From NCBI GenBank assembly GCA_964016875.1, contig OZ024729.1, forward strand, positions 29,098,494-29,162,493: DNA of 64,000 nucleotides, in the 5' to 3' direction. The notes under the pieces are model-generated. The model was not told the DNA's origin and made no database searches. It saw only the letters and a program-made list of their open reading frames with translations. The stretch is from Fallopia convolvulus (lineage: Eukaryota > Streptophyta > Magnoliopsida > Caryophyllales > Polygonaceae). How positions within the stretch are numbered: the first letter of the stretch is position 1; the number at the start of each line of letters is the position of its first letter. Of the stretch, positions 21,209 through 33,638 are shown in pieces. A program made the position numbers and the translations under genes.

Positions 21209-22599
21209 TTAGGGATTTATTTATTTTTATTTTTATATATAAAAAAATTGACTTCATTCGAATCTCTGTAAGAGGCACGGGGGCAAATGAGGGTACATAG
21301 GGGAAAGAAAGGTGAATTCTATTTTTGATTGTATGTAATTTTTGTATGTAAGAAATTGAATTTTGATGCAAATGGTTAGAATGAATTTTTGATTGTCTGT
21401 TTTGTTTTCTCCTTTTGATTTGCTGCTGTGGTGGGTGCGTTTTATTTTCATAAGAGACTTTTTTTTTTGGTCAAATTTTCATAAGAGACTTTAAGCGTCT
21501 TGGAGTCAGAGAAAAAAGATGATGGGTCCAGATTGAGACGTGATTATGTGAGTTAAGCATGATTGATTATGCCTCATGACTCATGAGTGAGTGGAGAAAA
21601 TGCGGATTCGGACAATCTGTTCTTACTCAATGCTGTTGATCAATGCTAAAAAAATGCGCATGATCACAATAATGCTAAAAATTCTCATTGACTGCAGAAT
21701 ATAAGGGTCGATTTTCAAACAAAGGGGGGAAATAACGAGTCCAAGTCCAGGGAAAACAACAAATCAGATGACTTCCCAACTATCCAAGAAGCCTAACTAT
21801 TTTGGACAAAAAAATAACAAATATCACTCTTATGTTCTTTTATATAACTAAAGATATAAGATCGTTTTCGGTTGTATGGTAGACAAGAGGAAGTATAATC
21901 GTAATTGCTTATCTCCTTTTGATTAATTATAAATAAGGGATTACAATCCAATGTCTAGGATCCGGTATCCCGCAGAAGCTCGTTCCGATACTAGAAGATT
22001 CAAGAGTAATATGATCTACGTGGGTTGATTACATGAATTACACGGAAAATTATAATGTGTGAATGTAGGTGAGTCGTCGGATGTGTTTACATGACTAAGA
22101 GAACACTTATTTATAGCTACAAATTACAGATAGGTTAAGAAGTAACCACCTCCTAAAAACTAGGTCTTTGAATAGGTCTTCCTTGATGATAGGCTATTGA
22201 CTAATTCTTCCTTGGGGATAGGCATTTGAATGCTTAAGAATATCTAGTCAAAGAGGTTGCAACTAATCTTGAAAATCTAGGGATCTCGTTGGTGCTACAG
22301 GATCCTCGGTCAAAAATCAAGAGTCGAAAGTTAGGGTCCACGAGCAGGATCTTTCAAGTGCAAACCTAGCTGAAAATTTGGGCTAAAAATGCCCCAAATT
22401 CATCTTGGATATTGACGTGAGTAGATGGGTGAGATGAATTTCACTGCTTGTGTAAAAGCTACTATTGGTGAGAGTTGTTGAATATCTTATCATAAGACGT
22501 TGTTGTGATGGAAGTTGTTAGCCAAAGGCGTGGGCTTGATCGGAGATGTCATTCTGGAGTGTAGACTTTGTAAATCTGATTTTTGATAAATTAAAAAAT
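21209..22599. other. Intergenic region after the U-box gene
   Basis: No gene is seen. AT-rich text directly after the stop (TTTATTTATTTTTATTTTTATATATAAAAAAA, about 21216-21247) is a plausible 3' end region. ORFs at 21180-21451 are low-complexity. The part 21830-22600 shows mixed unique sequence and could be an old retrotransposon remnant, but I recognise no domain, LTR border or TSD. Confidence 0.5.
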
Positions 22600-22748
22600 T
22601 AAAAACAATTCGGTTAACCGATAAACCGTACCGAATTTTGCGGTTAACCGATAATGGTTAACCGATAACTAACGGTACGGTTATGGTTATTGAAATTGAA
22701 TAACATTGGTTAACCGAAACTCCGGTTAACAAACCGTGCCCACCCCTA
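22600..22748. mobile_element. Truncated hAT-type MITE with GGTTAACC palindromes
   Basis: The right end reads GTGCCCACCCCTA, the reverse complement of TAGGGGTGGGCAC, the same kind of terminus as the 8-bp-TSD elements at 31972, 42594 and 51228. The body has about seven copies of the palindromic word CGGTTAACCG or parts of it. No left terminus or 8-bp duplication could be found, so it is probably truncated. Class is inferred from the shared terminus. Confidence 0.5.
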
Positions 22749-22757
22749 GAGAAGATG

Positions 22758-22867
22758 GTGCCTTAGAAGTTGAGGGCTCGTGCCCTAGAAGTTGAGGGCT
22801 TGTGCTCTAAAAGTTGAAGGCTTGTGCCTTGGGAGCCAAGGGATTTTGCTCTAGAAGTTGGAGGCTT
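22758..22867 (+). repeat. 22-bp tandem repeat
   Basis: About five units of a 22-bp repeat of the form GTGCCCTAGAAGTTGAGGGCTT, partly degenerate. Related units reappear at about 30310-30350 on the other side of the LTR element 22999-30257, which fits insertion of that element into one older repeat-bearing locus. Confidence 0.7.
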
Positions 22868-22998
22868 GAATGGACAAGGAACCCTTGTAGAAGGTGCTTG
22901 TCCACATGAATATACACCTCTGTTTTAAGAAGTAGAGCGTTCATAGATAATATTTTAGGTTTTTCACCTTCCAATTTTAGGCTCCTTATTTGCGTAGC

Positions 22999-24347
22999 TG
23001 TTGAAAGGGTTTCTTGACCAACAAATAAATTTATAAGATCAAGACCCGCTGAGTACGGCGAAGTCAGGTTCGTCCATGGGAAGAGAAGTCTATGTTTAAT
23101 TACTATGCTAAAACACGAAAAATAAGCAAACAAAAGAAACAACCGAAACAAGAACAAACAAAAGCAAGGGAACGAGAACACTGAGAGGCTCGGTACCGAG
23201 GTTAGAGGCTCGGTAACGAGGTAAAACTGAGATCGAGATTTTTCAACAAGCGAGAAAAGATATAGGATTTAGGGTTTACCACAACATAGCCATGCATATT
23301 AATCATATGAATCATAAAGATCGTGCCTTTGCAAACAAGTAATCAACTTTTGTTGAACAAATAAGCAAATCAATCAACTTTCATAAATCAATTCACTTAT
23401 ACCTACTTATCACGATCTAAAGTTCTCAACTTTCGTTTCAAACTTTATCCCTATTCAAATTCACAACTTTTTCTTTCGATCAAGTCATAAACATGAATTA
23501 ACTTCAACTTTCATCAAAGCATAAGCACAAACAAGTAGAAACAAGATCAAAGGCAATCAAATCATACATTCATACTATCATCATGCACAACTATGTTGGG
23601 TTTTTTTACCCCAACCCTAGAATAAGAAAACTACTCACTCATGGTTGAAGAACAAACAAGAGAATTGAAGGAAAACATGTCTTTGAATTAAACTAGAAAA
23701 CTTACTTGAATTCACAATAACAATTGTCTTCAAAACTCAACTTAGAACACAAAGAAACCCAAAAGCAATCTCTTCCTTGCGCCCTAAGCTATTCCTCAAA
23801 TGCACGTGAATAACCAAGAGAGAGAACTCCCCAAAACTTGTCCCAAACAAAGGCTTAAATACTTAGAGAAATCTATCTTGAAAAGTTTGCTTAAAGTTAT
23901 AAAACTATCTATCTAAAAAGATATCGGAATATTCTCATTAAAACACGTTTAATTCTTGAGTCGGTGACGCCTACCGACACGGGGTACCCTCGGTAACGAC
24001 CCCGTCAGGATCAGTAGGATTTTCTGCTGAATTCCTTCTATCCTGTTTCCTGAAGGCCTCGGTACCGACCCCTCCTTTTTGGATTATTTTCCTCTTGTTC
24101 TTCACTTTTCCTTTTTGGATTTCCTAGGGTAGTCTTTCCTAGCTTTGCTCCACTCTCATGATGCTCTTGAATGCTCCATATCCGCTCCAAAAACTAGAAG
24201 ATAACACAAAACTTGCGTAGTTTCTACACTTTTCACAAAATATGAAAACTAAAACAAAAGACACACAATACGCACAAAAACACAACTAAACACAACTTAA
24301 AAAACCTAAAAAGACACTCTAAAACATGCTAAAAACACGAACATCAA
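22999..24347 (-). repeat. Left LTR (3' LTR in element orientation)
   Basis: 1349 bp; matches 26344-27336 plus 29913-30257 almost throughout. It contains CTCGGTACCGAG-type palindromes at about 23190-23220, 23960-24000 and 24058-24075. The right border on this strand reads CACGAACATCA. Confidence 0.85.
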
Positions 24348-26343
24348 AATACCACATACTTAGACTTGATTGTCATCAAGCAATTACTAAACAAGAATCA
24401 AAACCAATAACACATCTATCAAGTATTAGCCCTTATCAAAAAGCAATTTCAGTGCAAGTGAAAAATAAGCCAGTGACTTTAACATCATCACACATATATG
24501 AGCAACTAATAAGCACAAGCAATCACAATCCAACCTCACAAGGGATAATGTGTTTCACTCAACTCTCATGTGTTTAGGTTTTTAAACATCTCTCACCTCA
24601 TCCTATATACAAAAGCTCATAGATATTGTTACTTATATTACCAATCTCTCTACCAAAGATGTCAAAACATGCAAAATTATCAAGGGAGCTTAGACTCAAT
24701 GAAAAACTTCATAGAAGCTTCCATTTGGCCGGGTTGTAATAGGGCTTGGTAATAACAATAAGGTGTGGAGTTTTTTTAGTTTTGTGGTGCTAAAAATCCG
24801 GGAAGCAAGACTCCTAAACTTACAACATAAATCACCAAAACTCTTCAAAAACAACATGCCAAACTCACTAAAACTTTAAACACACTTTCTCTCTTTCATT
24901 ACCCAACATACCCCAACTAAGTCTCATGAAATATAGAAAGATATTCTTGGCTTTTCTTATTTGCACTTATTCACACTCTTTTTTTTTCTTCACTACTTTT
25001 TTTTCTTTTTTCTCTTTTTTTTTTCTCTGGGAAGCTCGGTACGCTCGGTACCGACCCTATATGGGGGCCGGTAACGATTTCAGCAGCTTTTTTTGCTTGT
25101 CTTCCTCTTTTCTTTTCTTTTCTTTTTCCACTACTAATTGTGCATCCTTTTAAGCCAAAAATCCTTTTTACAAACCTTGATCAACAATGAGACTCCTATA
25201 ACACCCATCCCTCATTACCCCATACTTTCAACCAACATATCACACTCAACAAAATCAATCTCAACCAACACTAAGTCCTAATCCCCGGATAGAGTCAAGC
25301 ATACATCGGCTAGAGAAATAATTTTGTGGAGCTTAAAAATAGGCTTAAAGGCTCAAAAACATTGGCTTCAAAAAAAAGGATAATGATAGGGTAAATAGGG
25401 AATAATAAGGCTAATGAAAATAAGTTCTCTATCATCTAATTCCACATGTAATGAACTAATATCCCATATTGGCTTCAAGAAATAAATAACCATGACAATA
25501 TCAAGAGATAATATGCAATAGGAAAGTAAATCACACAAGAAAATCAAGGCTAAAAATAAGCTCACTAGGTAAATTTTGTTGGATTGCAATTAACTTATAC
25601 CTAAAAGTCATATGTGCTCAATTACACCACAAGCTAGCAATTCACATAAAAACATTTCCATGAAAGACTCGGGCTAAACTATCCAAACATGCCAAAGGAA
25701 TTACATGATCAAGCAAGTAATCACTATCATAGAACTCTTAGTTAAGGTATCATCCGTCCTAAAAATCTTTTTGTGTTTTATTATATATACATATATATAT
25801 ATATATTAAGAAAAACAACTAAAAACAACTTAAACCAACAATAGAAAGAACACATAAAAACAGAACATGATAAAACACGAAACACAACATGAGTTTTCTT
25901 TTGCTCCCCTACCCCATACTTAAACCAAATAGTGTCCCCACTATAGAAACACATACAAGTAAAAAGAAAGAATAAGGAAAAGAAAACGAACTCACAAAGT
26001 CATCCTTGAAGCATCCTTGAAGCAAACTAGAAGTAATCATGAAGAGAGAATCAATAAGGAGGTGGTGGAGGTCGAAAGTGGCGCTCCATCTCGGTCATAA
26101 ACTCAGCAGTGGACTGCCAACGCTCGTCACTCTGTGCCCAGCAATCATCAAGTGACCTCCAGCGTGCTTCATCCAACATGCTTGCTGCTCATAATGCTCC
26201 TAGAACTGGTTTATCTGATCATACATTCAGAGTTGGCTTGTCTAGAGCCAATCCATCCTCTGAACCAAATCATTCACCCATTGGGGCGGAACTGTGGAGC
26301 TCGAGTTGGCGTCACCGGGTGCTGGACTAGGTAGGTCGGGTAC
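24348..26343 (-). other. Internal region of the reverse Athila-like element
   Basis: No intact gene. Near the right edge, 26260-26335 on the minus strand encodes PPQWVNDLVQRMDWL before stops, probably the last part of the element's polyprotein or an extra ORF. At about 25890-25925 the complement reads TTTAAGTATGGGGTAGGGGAGC, a polypurine-like marker. The rest is untranslated AT-rich sequence with a T-rich run at 24970-25030, a CTCGGTACCGAC palindrome at 25035-25056 and a TA microsatellite at 25785-25806. Confidence 0.6.
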
Positions 26344-29300
26344 TGTTTAGTGAAATGTGAAGTCAAGTTTATAAGATCAAGACCCCGCTGAGTACAGAGA
26401 AGTCAAGTTCGTCCACGGGAAGAGAAGTCTACGTTTAATTACTATGCTAAAAAACGAAAAACAAGCAAACAGAAGAAACAATCGAAACAAGAACAAACAA
26501 AAGCAAGTGAATGAGAGCACTCAGAGGCTCGGTAACGAGGTAAAACTGGGATAGAGATTTTTCAACAAGCAAGAAAAGATATAGGATTTAGGGTTTACCA
26601 CAACATAGCCATGCATATTAAATCATATGAATCATAAAGATCATGCCTTTGCAAACAAGTAATCAACTTTCGTTGAACAAATAAGCAAATCAATCAACTT
26701 TCATAAATCAATTCACTTATATCTACTTATCACGATCTAAAGTTCTCAACTTTTGTTTCAAACTTTATCCCTATTCAAATTCACAACTTTTTCTTTCGAT
26801 CGAGTCATAAACATGAATTAACTTCAACTTTCATCAAAGCATAAGCACAAACAAGTAGAAACAAGATCAAAGGCAATCAAATCATACATTTATACTATCA
26901 TCATGCACAACTATGTTGGCTTTTTTACCCCAACCCTAGAATAAGAAAACTACTTACTCATGGTTGAAGAACAAACAAGAGAATTAAAGGAAAACATGTC
27001 TTTGAATTAAACTAGAAAACTTACTTGAATTCACAATAACAATTGTCTTCAAACTCAACTTAGAACACAAAGAAACCCGAACACAATCTCTTCCTTGCGC
27101 CATAAGCTACTCCTCAAACGTACGTGAATAACCAAGAGAGAGAACTCCACAAAACTTGTCCCAAACAAAGGCTTAAATACTTAGAGAAATCTATCTAGAA
27201 AAGTTTCCTTAAAGATGTAAAACTATCTATCTAAAAAGATATCGGAATATTCTCATTAAAACACGTTTAATTCTCGAGTCGTTGATGCATACCGACACGG
27301 GGTACCCTCGGTAACGACCCTCGTCAGGGTCGGTAGTGTAACACCCCGACTTTCGACGGGGCGCTACTAAGAAATAGACCTTACTAGGTACTATTAAATA
27401 GGTTGACAACTACACTTTAGGATCTTGCAACGCGGGCACGACGAGAAAACTTAATAAATCATCCAACTTTTTATTTAGTAAAACTTAGAAAACATAGTCA
27501 TGCATGCGTTCCCCAAAAATATAAACTCAAATCCGACACAACTTACTAATGCGGAACTAATCAAACAAAGTAATAATAATTGAAACATAATACTAACTTC
27601 ATCTTAGCAATAATAAAATCAACATCCTAACTATTATAAATAAACTAGCATAAAACCCATCCCACTATGACACGCGCTCTTTACCGCTCCAGCCGCCATC
27701 TGGCCTCGGTTCCTACACGGCTCCCTGATTCATACCTGGAACTGAAAAATATTCCCCGAAGGGTCAGCTTCTAATCTACCAAGCTAGAGAGAATACGGAA
27801 ATTGCAGAACGTTTTGAAAACATTTCTAAAGTCACCATACAAATCCACAATCGCAATCATAACTCTAAAGGCCAATACCTAAATTAGTTATAATCAGTCA
27901 CACATAGCCACATACACAATACAGTCACAACCTCATAACAATGCAGTTCCTCCATCTCACAATCCGACTTCCAAGGCGCTCATCACCGCGCCGAGTGCAG
28001 AGGCAGGCCCTCTCAATCCACTTCACAATCTCCCTTCTAAACCCCCGGCTAAGCCTCCACTGGAGCACTTGCCAAAAACACACAGATAATAATTTTCGTT
28101 TTGAAGGGGCACGGTTTCCCAGTCACACGGGTCAACGTAGCCAACTCTTCCTCCACGCCAGCTACGATGGGCCGTGTCGGAACGGTACCAACACAGAGAA
28201 AACGTTCCAAAAATATCTTTCCGATAAAATACATTCAAAACTATTTTACGCACACAACATTCCAAGAAGTTAAAAACAATTTAAAAAGGTATTCGGGACT
28301 AGTTCCCAAAACCCGCCCTACAATAACGGTATGCAATCTAACAGGATAGAGAAGAACCGAGCAAGTCGAAAACGACTTACCTCGAAATAAGGAATCCTTT
28401 GCAGAAGGTAGAATTAAGAGCGCAAACGAAAGTAATTCCCTAATAGAAAATTAAGGCGTGAAACTAGATTAGATACGATCCATACCGTACTACACTACCC
28501 CAAAAACAAAACCTTGGACAAAAACTGACAAGCCCAGCTAATAAATATTTAGACCACAAAAACTCAGTACCGTGGCCATCACTACTAACCCATGTAACAA
28601 ACCCACACCACTCACATTAGATACAATTCTGAACGTATACTAACAACAATATACTAATTAACTAAAATATCTAACTATGTAAATCTGCCCCATCCTGATT
28701 TCACTTTTGAATCACTTAGACAAATATTTAAATCGAACTAATCTAGACTTTATCTATATATACATAGTGCACCAACTTATTCTGCCAACTAAACTAAACT
28801 ACACCATCAATTAGTTTAAACCAATTGCCTAGTCTACCTTATCAGTTAATCCAACAATTAACAATAACGTAACTAGCTACCCCTAGTTAACAAAAGTAAC
28901 AAAGAAAATTAATCTAACTCTCTACCCCACTAATTAATTTGATCCCTCTAACCCTTATATACTAACTAATGTATATAAATATATTCGTACAAACCCCACC
29001 AGATGACCGGCTCCTCTTTCCCGATCCACCGTCGTTATACCCCTCCCAAAGCCATGAACACTCTCACCTTACCCCCAACAGGACTGATTGAGAAAAGGAA
29101 AAAAAAAAACAAAAGGCGGCGGCTTACTAGCAACTCCACCGCGGATGAACAGCGGCGCGCGCACCCACAAACTCGTCGATGAGCGTCTATCGGGACTAGA
29201 TTGTTAAGGGCACGGTTGGCTCTGGTTGAAGACACCACGCTATGTATTGACGGCGATGCGGAAACGATCGAAGTCAACTTCGAAGACAAAACCAAGGAGC

Positions 29301-30257
29301 TTTGATTAAGTCGATCGACGTTCTAGGATGGCAAGGAAGAAGGAGATCGATCGGAACGACGCCCAAACTTACCGGTGAACGGAGACGGCGACCCGAGGTG
29401 CTTGACCGGTGGAGTGCGAGTTCTCTTGCTGCTCGCTAGAAGATCGGAATACACGCCTGACGATGGGCGGAAAACGACGGTTCGCGGTTGGACTCGCCGG
29501 AGAAGGAGGCGACGGTGTACGGTAACAAGCGAAGACGAAAACTGGTTGACGGCTCTCTAATATGGAGGTTGTTTTGACGAGGGTGGGTGGACAAAACTCG
29601 GGATTTAGGGTTAAGTAGTTGGGGAAACAAGATTCTATCTAGTTAATTAGGATTAATTTTAATTGTTTGATTTTTATCTTTTAAAACAAAATATACTAGT
29701 TTAAACATCGGATAGGAGGACCAAACTCCACTAGATTGCTAAAGTTAAAACTCTTTTTGTTCAGAGAAGTAGAAAGACTAAAAATTAATATTAGCACTAC
29801 CACTTGTCCACAATCGAGGTTACCTGCGGTTTAAGAATTTTCGATTACTTGTCATTCAAGATATTTCGGTTTCCGATCAAAAGAGAAAAAAAAAACCGAG
29901 TATTACAGGTAGGACTTTCTGTTGAATTCCTTCTATCATGTTTCCTGAAAGCCTCGGTACCGACCCTTACTAGGTCGGTAACGAGCCTGTTCTGGCTTAT
30001 TTTCCTCTTGTTCTTCACTTTTCCTTTTCGGATTTTCTCGGGTCTTCTTTCCTAGCTTTGCTCCACTCCAATGATGCTCTTGAATGCTCCATATCCGCTC
30101 CAAAACTACAAGATAACACAAAACTTGCGTAATTTCCACACTTTTCACAAAATATGAAAACTAAAGCAAAAGACACACAATACGCACAAAAACACAACTA
30201 AACACAACTTAAAAACCCAAAAAGACACTCTAAAACCATGCTAAAACACGGACATCA
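26344..30257 (-). repeat. Right LTR (5' LTR in element orientation), split by a solo LTR
   Basis: Homology to the left LTR runs 26365-27336 and resumes at 29913, ending GGACATCA at 30257. The interruption is the 2.57-kb element 27337-29907. The inner border TGTTTAGTGAAATG differs from the left copy over its first about 30 bp, so this edge is less certain. Confidence 0.8.
27337..29907 (-). mobile_element. Solo LTR, chromovirus (Tekay/Del)-like, TSD GGTAG
   Basis: 2571 bp inserted in the right Athila-like LTR. Borders on this strand are TGTAACACCCCGAC and GAGTATTACA, with perfect TSD GGTAG at 27332-27336 and 29908-29912. TGTAACACCCC-type ends and long LTRs are typical of Tekay/Del chromoviruses (from memory). 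I take the minus strand as sense because its 3' half contains a leader resembling a plant 5' UTR and exon (ACCCTAAATCCC, CCGGCGAGTCC and a donor-like CACCGGTAAGT near 29370), as in the LTR at 34814. No internal region or second LTR is present, so it arose by LTR-LTR recombination. The ORFs inside (for example 27941-28273) show no known domain. Confidence 0.82.
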
Positions 30258-30262
30258 GTAGC

Positions 30263-30813
30263 ACAAGCCCATAATGTGTAGGCGTGCTTGAGCCCCATAA
30301 GCTAGGGGTTTTGCCTTGGGAGCCAAGGGCTTGTACATCAAGAGTTGAGGGCTTGTTGGCTGTAGCTTTTGATTGCTGGCCGCGAGACGGTGCTCTTGGA
30401 TTTTCGCTGGTGGATACTGATTGCACCCTTTGAATTTTGTACAAGGTAAAATCGAATAGCTAGGAGAGATGGTCTTGGGTTTCTCCAATGGCCCTCCAAC
30501 GCTCAAGTCAAAAATTTTATTTGTAGGGAATTTGTAGAACAAAACGTATAATAGTGAAGAGTCTAAGGTCTTTAGAAATGATACAAATGGAACATGTGTT
30601 CCCCCTCGATTGTGAGTTATTGCCTTGAGGATGACTTTTTCATCATCTATGAGCTCCCAAGTATAATACTTGGGTTCGATTGTGAGCTTATTTGAGTGCT
30701 TTTGAGTTTTAGATCATCTTCCCTTTTGTTTTCTATAGACCTTCGTTCTATTACTTGCTAGATTTTGTTTTGAGCTTACTTGAGGACGAGCAAGGTCTAA
30801 GTATGGAGGAATT
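30263..30813 (+). other. 3' internal end of a second Athila-like element
   Basis: No gene. It starts with remains of the 22-bp repeat and ends GAGGACGAGCAAGGTCTAAGTATGGAGGAATT, the polypurine tract that precedes the LTR at 30814. The closely matching GAGGACAAGCAAGGTTCAAGTTTGGGGAGTT before the LTR at 2829 shows the same lineage. Confidence 0.6.
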
Positions 30814-32521
30814 TGATACACTATAGTTTCCATAGTGTAACTAGGACTTTTTAGTAAATTCTTAAAGAGAGTTTTAGTCTTTCAGAGTTTTTTTTGTTGA
30901 AGATCAAGATTTGATGACTAAGTGTGCAAAATACGAGTTTCAAGTGAAGATTTGAAGAATTATTAGTCTGTTGAAGAACCACGGCCGCGGGTACCATTAC
31001 CGCGACCGCGATGGCCTTAATTGAGGATCCAGAAAATCTATAGAAGAATCACGACTGCGGTGCCCACCACTGTGACCGCGGTGGCACAACAGAGACATGC
31101 TGGATTGAAGGTCGTGGCCTTGGTTTCCACCACCGTGACCGCGGTATTACATCGCCTCGGAGGGTCAATATAGTCAAACCGCGATCGTGGTTTTGCCTAA
31201 TCTCGCGCGAACAAGACGTTCTGAGATTATCTGTTATTTATTTCCTTTTATTATCTTTTAAGTTTCGGTTTGGTCTATTTTAAAAACTCTTGTCTTAGAG
31301 TTTGTTTGAAAAAGTTAGATACTTTTCCTACTTTACTTTTATTCTAAGTTTTACTCTTTGATGGAGAACATAAAAAAAAACTTTTTTCATTCATAGTTCA
31401 AGCTTTTGGATTCAAGTAAGTTGTGAGATTTAATTTCAAGTATTATTCCTTTGGTTATTTCAATCTCTCTTGTGCTTGATTGATGTTGAATGTTGTTGAT
31501 TTCTACTTGACTGATCAGCTTGTTGAGCTTAACTACACTCATTTGCTAGGATTTAGGTTTTCTTGTTGAAAAGCCTAATATTTGTAGCAAACTCATTATT
31601 ATAGGACTCGTTGGACTAGAACAATTAAGAAAGAGAGTTGATTGCATGTTAATATTTAACTTGTAGTGAATTATTTGGATGTATCATGTTTATCATTGTT
31701 CTTACTGCTAATATCAAATTAATTTTTCATGATTGTTTCATCTTTATTTGTTATTAAGTATTTGCATGACTCATTGGCTTGTAAATTACATCAGATCAGG
31801 ATAGGAATAATCTTAGGAAAGGAAATACTTATTAAGAATCAATGACCAACAAACTTGATGATAAAATTGGATGTTTGTGAATGAAGTTGTCTTCCCACTT
31901 GCATAAACCAATTTGTTTACTTGCTTAATTAATTGCTTGCTTTTCTTGGAGTTAGAATTCTAACCAAAATCTAGGGGTGGGCAACGGTCCAAAACCGGAC
32001 CGGACTGGACTAGGACCGAGTTTCCTAAATCTTTGAACCGGTAATTTCCTGATCCGGTCCACTTTCGGACCGGTTTTGGGATATTTTTTTAATATTAATA
32101 TTTTTTAAGAAAAAATTATGTTTTTATTCATAAAATTTATATATTATTTATGAAAAATATAATATTATGAAGTATATACATAAAAGTGAAACTTAAATAA
32201 TAAAAAATAAATTTTATAACATAAAAAATATTATTTATATATTTATATTTTTAAAAAAGTCGGTCTGGACCCGGACCGGACCGAGGCCAGAATTTTAAAA
32301 TTCATGGACCGAGGACCGGACCGGTATACCCTCGGTCAGGTCCGGTCCTATCCATCCGGTCCAGACCGGAATTTGCCTAGTCCTACCAAAATCCCCCGTT
32401 TTTAATACTTTAGTTGATAAAGATATTAACTTTGAAATACAAGAGTCTTTTGGGTTCAACCCCGACTTACTAGCTATACTGTAGTTGAGTAATAGGGATT
32501 TATCTTTGATTAGGCATGATG
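30814..32521 (+). repeat. Athila-like LTR with ACCGCGACCGCGGT motif array
   Basis: Starts TGATACACTATAG immediately after a polypurine tract. The 3' border is eroded; the best guess is near GATTAGGCATGATGA (about 32521). It contains a 414-bp hAT MITE (31972-32385). At 30980-31200 it has about eight copies of a GC-rich motif, for example ACCGCGACCGCG near 31000 and GTGACCGCGGT near 31075 and 31134. No coding sequence. Because the end is unclear I give moderate confidence to the right boundary. Confidence 0.65.
31972..32385. mobile_element. hAT-type MITE with GGACCGG palindromes, TSD CCAAAATC
   Basis: 414 bp. The left end TAGGGGTGGGCAA and the right end TTGCCTAGTCCTA are imperfect inverted repeats, and the element is flanked by a perfect 8-bp duplication CCAAAATC at 31964-31971 and 32386-32393. 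An 8-bp TSD is the hallmark of hAT elements. Both subterminal parts carry many copies of GGACCGG/CCGGTCC, while the middle is nearly pure AT. No coding sequence. Placed inside the Athila-like LTR, so younger than it. Confidence 0.88.
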
Positions 32522-32531
32522 AATTTAAGTA

Positions 32532-33027
32532 TGTCATTAGCACTCTAGGGTTTAGAGATATATTACTTCCTTTTTTATTAAGGAAGATAATAAAAATTTA
32601 ATCCTTACAAATCTTCTAAGGATAAAACAAATGTTATAATAAGCAAATTCCTTAGGGCTTAAGCAAGTTCCATGTCCTTTCTTATCTTGTGCAGATTTAT
32701 CCTATTTTAGATAGATATGGAATCTTACACAATCTTCCATGCTTTTTCAAGATCTTTTATTCCGTTTTGCCTTTCATGTCGGCGACGTAAGGAATATTTT
32801 GCATGTCGGCAACGTAAAGAATATTTCGCAAATGTTTAATGTCGGTCACTTCACTCATGTTTGGGACATATTAAAATCTCAAACTAACATTCTAACAAAT
32901 CTTTCATTCTATCTCGGTTCACATGTCTACGAATTCTCACATGTCTACGACTTCAAAGGAGAATCCATGTCGTAGACTTTCTTCAAGTTTGGAACCATCA
33001 AAATCTTCAACTGATCATTTTCTAACA
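32532..33027 (-). repeat. Copia-type LTR (3' LTR in element orientation)
   Basis: About 496 bp, TGTCATTAGC...TTTCTAACA on this strand. On the minus strand it begins TGTTAGAAAATG directly after the polypurine tract AAAAGGGGGGAATT (33028-33041), the arrangement of Tork/SIRE-like Copia elements. It contains two partial copies of a GTCGGCAACGTAAGGAATATTTTGC-like segment at 32775-32830. The partner LTR is not found, and the left border is a best guess. Confidence 0.55.
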
Positions 33028-33241
33028 AATTCCCCCCTTTTGAAGGTGATAAACTCATTTTTCCTGAATAAATCTTGAAAGCACAATATGGACAAAATAG
33101 ATAGATAAACCAGTTATTCTAAAAAGTTCCCCCTAAGATTAATACTTGCACAATATTCAATAATAGACTTCCCCTTTTGGTCTATTGCCCCATATTATTC
33201 CCCCATTTGACTTCATCAAAAAGAAGATCATAATCATCAAG
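33028..33241 (-). other. 3' internal remnant of the Copia-type element
   Basis: Minus-strand text after the presumed RNase H end with the polypurine tract at 33028-33041. It is untranslated; no Copia protein domain lies in the window. The continuation after the nested insertions begins at 41889. Confidence 0.5.
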
Positions 33242-33251
33242 GCATAGTTAC

Positions 33252-33638
33252 TTTTTTTTGGTAGAAGGAGAGGCGGTACTATCCGGCCCCTCAAGGGGGC
33301 ATTTTATTAATAATAAAAAGGGCTAAGTAGTCAGCAAACGGAGGATAGCCCGACCCCATACATCATCAAGAAACAGTAAATAAATCCCCTCAGGCGGGGC
33401 ACACAATACATGAAAACCAATAGGAAAGTTAAAAGGTAACGACGCGAGACAATCCGCAACCGAATTCGCCTCTCGATACACATGTCGGAGTTGGATAGTC
33501 CAATCCCTACTAATAAATCCTTTGCATTGTAATGCCAGGCTACAGAGCGGGTGGGTTTTAGCCACCCTAGAACTCAACAAATTGACCACAATTTGTGAGT
33601 CCGACTCAACAATAACTTTACGATACCCTTTATCCTAC
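33252..33638 (-). mobile_element. 5'-truncated LINE (L1) fragment with RNase H-like C-terminus
   Basis: The minus strand encodes IQLRHVYREANSVADCLA, the last catalytic block of the RNase H-like domain that ends many plant L1 proteins, followed by its usual C-terminal tail (DDVWGRAILRLLTT) and a short 3' UTR ending in an A-run (TTTTTTTT at 33252-33259 on this strand). It is flanked by a 10-bp duplication GCATAGTTAC at 33242-33251 and 33639-33648. The 5' end is truncated, as usual for LINE copies, leaving 387 bp. Confidence 0.85.

Larger units (their letters stand above)
22999..30257 (-). mobile_element. Athila-like LTR element in reverse orientation, coding region lost
   Basis: Two direct repeats, 22999-24347 and 26344-30257 (the latter interrupted), bound an internal region of only about 2 kb. 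The outer borders are TGTTGAAAG and GGACATCA with a perfect 5-bp TSD GTAGC at 22994-22998 and 30258-30262. On the minus strand the internal region shows the usual Athila order: a scrap of coding sequence, then GGGGACACTATTTGGTTTAAGTATGGGG, an untranslated part, a purine-rich tract and the LTR start TGATGTTCGTG. No protease, RT or integrase remains, so this copy is non-autonomous. The LTRs clearly differ from each other, so it is not young. Confidence 0.82.

Noticed and set aside
20704..21300. 198-codon Gly-rich ORF overlapping the U-box gene
   Set aside because: Frame shadow of a GC-rich coding region; the composition is Gly/Ala only because of GC bias.
26134..26334. Plus-strand ORFs at the edge of the reverse Athila-like element
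   Set aside because: The coherent retroelement text is on the minus strand; the plus frames are shadows.
27941..28273. 110-codon ORF within the solo LTR
   Set aside because: No domain, overlaps minus-strand frames of similar length, and lies in LTR sequence.
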